64,000 bases of DNA, from NCBI RefSeq assembly GCF_902148855.1, contig NC_043978.1, positions 35,603,794 through 35,667,793 of the forward strand, read 5' to 3'. Numbering within the stretch: position 1 is the stretch's first letter; each line of letters starts with the position of its first letter. Below, piece by piece: positions 61,142 to 64,000 of the stretch. Source of the stretch: Sphaeramia orbicularis. Taxonomy: Eukaryota > Chordata > Actinopteri > Kurtiformes > Apogonidae. The notes under the pieces were generated by a model. The model made no database searches, was not told the DNA's origin, and worked only from the letters and a program-made list of their open reading frames with translations. The position numbers and the translations under genes were made by a program.

Positions 61142-61733
61142 TTATTATGTTTCAACGATTTATCTACCTTGTGTATTGTTGAAAACAACTAATTAACATG
61201 TTATAAAAGACAAAAAAAAAGACTGTAACTATCCAGTACAGTATAGGTAATGCTTTAATCAATCCCCCAGAAAAAATAGACATCCTTTATTTACATGATT
61301 AGTAAGGCATCAACACAAGTTCAACATGAAAATGTGAATAAATGAAATTAGAATTTGCAAAAGTTTTTCCAAATAAAACTGAGATGTCAAAAGTCTTAAG
61401 GTTAAACTAAAATATGTGATTATATAAATCACATGCAGGTCAGAGTCATTTCTTTTTAATGGTTTTATGATTTTTTTAAAATATATTTTTTAATAATGTA
61501 CCTTTGACATTCATCAATTACACTTGATCCATTTAGAATCCGTCAAATCTTGAGTTCATTTGTAATTAAAATTTTTAAAAAAAGCTCCTTTACGTAAACA
61601 GTTTAAACTGAAAGTACAAAATTAGATTTTAAAAGTAAATAATCAGTGCCTTAGATAACAAAGGCCTTTCAAAGTGGCCACATACATTTCAAGTCCATTG
61701 AATGAGCAGCCTGATCAGCTTTTGGAGGTTTCA

Positions 61734-62988
61734 TTAGATATCAACAATGGCAAATATCTCAGGTTTTTCTGTATCGTGGATCTGCATCGCTGAATATGTG
61801 ATGGCCTTCACCTCAGTTCCCTGAAATGACAACCAAACACTTAGAAAAGAGGAACTGCCTGCTCTTCTTTAACGTTTCAGTCATTACATACATTTTTACT
61901 ATATGCAATTTTATGGTTTTATGAAATACTTGTTTATAATCTGGATACATAAAGCACTAAAAAAAATTTGATATTCTTACCTGTGGATGCTTTCCCAAGC
62001 AAAATTCTTCACCCCATCTTTTAAATAACAAAAGTAAAAATAGGTTTAATTTATCAGTTCAAAGTAAGATGAAACACAAAACCATCCCAGGAGGGTTGGA
62101 CACTAATTTATATCAAAATAAGATGAATACTAACAAACTAAACTAACTAACCTATAACTAATGACATTTAGCAGTCACACCCATATTGTAATAACTACTG
62201 GAGAACATTATGCAATTATCTGTCTTCAGCATTCCTACCATTTTGTCCCTAAAAACCAATACAATCACAGTTTCAATTATAACCGCCATGTTTTCACTGG
62301 CATTTATCTGTCTGGCAATTTTTGTGTGTGTGACAAAGAGGGAGACCTCCAGATGACAGTGGTTATACATGATTAAATTCAGCTGTTGGGTCAAAACACA
62401 GTAATGTCCCGTCAGAGAGTGAACTTTAATTGATTGCCAGTCCAATATTTATTTAAATATAAAGTAGCTCCTTGTTTTGGATAATCCCTTATGGTCCAAA
62501 TAAAGCAAAAATGAATTTAAAAGTAAAAATCTGGGTCATTTAGTGACACTAATCTGTCAAATTGTCTCTAAAATGTCGAATCAGAGAGATTTCAAATACC
62601 GTGTTTTGACCCTGTTGTAGGTCAAAGGTCAATGTTAGGAAAAATTCCAATAATCCACTTTTTTTTTAACATAGTGTGACATTAAAAAAATAAACATTTG
62701 TTTACACTGCATGTCAGTATTTTAAACACAGATTTCTTTCAACTTTTTTTCAATTTCTTTCAACTTAAGTATCCAATGACCACTGTGTTTCAGAATGCAG
62801 CATAAAATATGGAGGAAATTTATATTAATTTTGGATTTTGGCTGCTGTACCAGAAGTTTGTGCTCAATGGATGCTTTACTTAAATTACCTTTTTTCTGAT
62901 TTGTTAGAATGTAATATGAAGGTATCTAAACTTACCCGATGGAGCGAATCTTGAAGTGCATTCTGTCTAGGTGCACTACTTTAACCTC
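61734..62988 (-). CDS. zbtb8os: Archease, last three coding exons (partial)
   Basis: Archease activates the RTCB tRNA ligase complex, promoting guanylylation of RTCB in tRNA splicing and XBP1 mRNA ligation. Minus-strand exons are 62988-62936, 62017-61981 and 61820-61734 (stop TAA 61734-61736), GT-AG with matching phases. The peptide reads EVKVVHLDRMHFKIRSIG, WGEEFCLGKHPQ and GTEVKAITYSAMQIHDTEKP followed by EIFAIVDI, matching the human ZBTB8OS C-terminus block by block. The final Asp-Ile is conserved; the Asp is part of the metal site in the family as I recall it. Upstream exons lie beyond the right edge; none is found between 62989 and 64000. A minus-strand AATAAA lies at 61286-61291, giving a 3' UTR of about 440 bases. 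Neighbour khdrbs1 is also near it in human 1p35. Confidence 0.92.
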
Positions 62989-63360
62989 CTGAAGGACAGA
63001 GGTAAGATGTTTGTGTCAGGACAATAACAAAAGAAAGAAAATAACAACTGATTAAAATATAAAAACACAAATCTGTATCATTAATATCCCTAAAAATACA
63101 TGACATGAATATATACACTGTAATTGTTGAAGACTGCCAAAAACTGTTCTTATTATCTTACTAAAACTTGGTCACACCACAACTCTCTCTTGCAGGATGC
63201 TGTTTTCCAGATTTTCTAGAGCAAGATGCATAATTTAATTTAGTTGCCTTTGGTACCTTTAGAGCCATTGCTTGGCTTAGTTGTCTTTTAAGGAGATTTG
63301 GATTTATTAATTATTGGCTTCCATAAACTTTTTAGCTAGTAAATCATCTTTACTTTCTTC

Positions 63361-63583
63361 ATTACCTTCGCCAAGGAACGGCAGAGGTTATGTTTTCATC
63401 AGGGTTTGTATGTCTGTTTGTTTGTCTGTTAGCAAGATAACTCAAAAAGTTATGGATGGATTTGGATGAAATTTTCAGGAAATGTTGATACTGGCACAAG
63501 GAACAAATGATTACATTTCGGTGGTGATGGGGGGGTGTGATCTGCCTTGGCGGAGGTCTGCACTCTGAGTGCTTTTCCAGTTT
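63361..63583 (+). repeat. Short dispersed element with CTCCGCC ends, copy 2
   Basis: Same family and orientation as 60905-61141: ATTACCTTCGCCAAGGAACG at the start, AAGATAACTCAAAAAGTTAT in the core, GATCTGCCTTGGCGGAGGTC near the end. It lies in a zbtb8os intron. Confidence 0.78.
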
Positions 63584-63639
63584 ATTTTATTTTATTTTAT
63601 CTTATTTTAACTTATTTATTTATTGGTTGATTTAAATTG

Positions 63640-63862
63640 CTTTCTATTTTGAGTTTTTATCCTGCCTCTGGTGTTTCGCCACTTCCTCAGCTCCCGTCCT
63701 TTTGTATGAAGGCTGTTCTTATTTTAATACCTACCACTGCAAAGTCTTTCTGTATGTGTGCGTGTGTTTTATTGTTATCATTGTATGAAGCACTTTGTGA
63801 TTCACCCTGTTTGCATGAAAAGTGCTATATTAATAAAGTTTGATTATTGATTGACTGATCTT
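63640..63862 (+). mobile_element. LINE/SINE 3' tail
   Basis: The stretch AAGCACTTTGTGATTCACCC, then AAAAGTGCTATATTAATAAA and GTTTGATTATTGATTGACTG is the common 3' terminus of fish L2-like LINEs and the SINEs that copy it. No coding part is attached. Confidence 0.6.
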
Positions 63863-64000
63863 AAGCACACATCCATATGTTCATTTGTACACCGGAAAAC
63901 AAAAAAATACATATATCACATACCTGGTCCTACACACTTAACAAAAACTACCTGCCACTGTAGAGGCTCTTAAATACATCCATTTACATCTCTCAGAATC

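Overview
The window is teleost-fish nuclear DNA. Genes are intron-rich with GT-AG splice sites, the encoded proteins match vertebrate orthologues over their whole length, and introns and intergenic gaps hold typical fish repeats (hAT- and piggyBac-type MITEs, truncated LINEs, microsatellites). There are no bacterial operons, phage genes, CRISPR arrays or retroviral genes. I rebuilt exons by hand from splice sites, reading phase and remembered vertebrate protein sequences. No database was searched.

Layout, left to right: (1) 63-2803, minus: the first four coding exons of mthfd1, which runs off the left edge. (2) 3390-6318, plus: dorip1 (C14orf28-like), divergent from mthfd1 across a GC-box/CCAAT promoter. 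(3) 10742-14698, minus: klhl28, a complete 571-codon BTB-BACK-Kelch gene with a probable 3.3 kb 3' UTR. (4) 18149-30036, plus: togaram1, 22 coding exons, about 1497 residues, starting directly at the second TOG domain of the mammalian protein. (5) 33337-38611, minus: ccdc28b, with an apparent one-base frame break in its first coding exon. (6) 40740-44174: a cluster of nested DNA transposons. (7) 46179-50140, minus: tmem39b, 488 codons. (8) 55550-58330, minus: khdrbs1 (Sam68), 396 codons, with a long 3' UTR. (9) 59105-60040: a truncated LINE. (10) 61734-62988, minus: the last three exons of zbtb8os (archease), which runs off the right edge.

The genes do not form a pathway. From memory of human maps, the left half (mthfd1, dorip1, klhl28, togaram1) is chromosome 14q material and the right half (ccdc28b, tmem39b, khdrbs1, zbtb8os) is 1p35 material. 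A junction between two ancestral linkage blocks therefore falls in the repeat-bearing gap at about 30-33 kb. Two genes, togaram1 and ccdc28b, are linked to primary cilia.

The observations I rate highest are: Cys- and His-box motifs in the DORIP1 protein that resemble ubiquitin/SUMO-specific cysteine peptidases; the missing TOG1 domain of togaram1; a near-perfect palindrome with 128-bp arms at 35573-35849, each arm carrying a hammerhead-ribozyme-like core; and a piggyBac-type element containing an hAT element and a second, inverted piggyBac-type copy.
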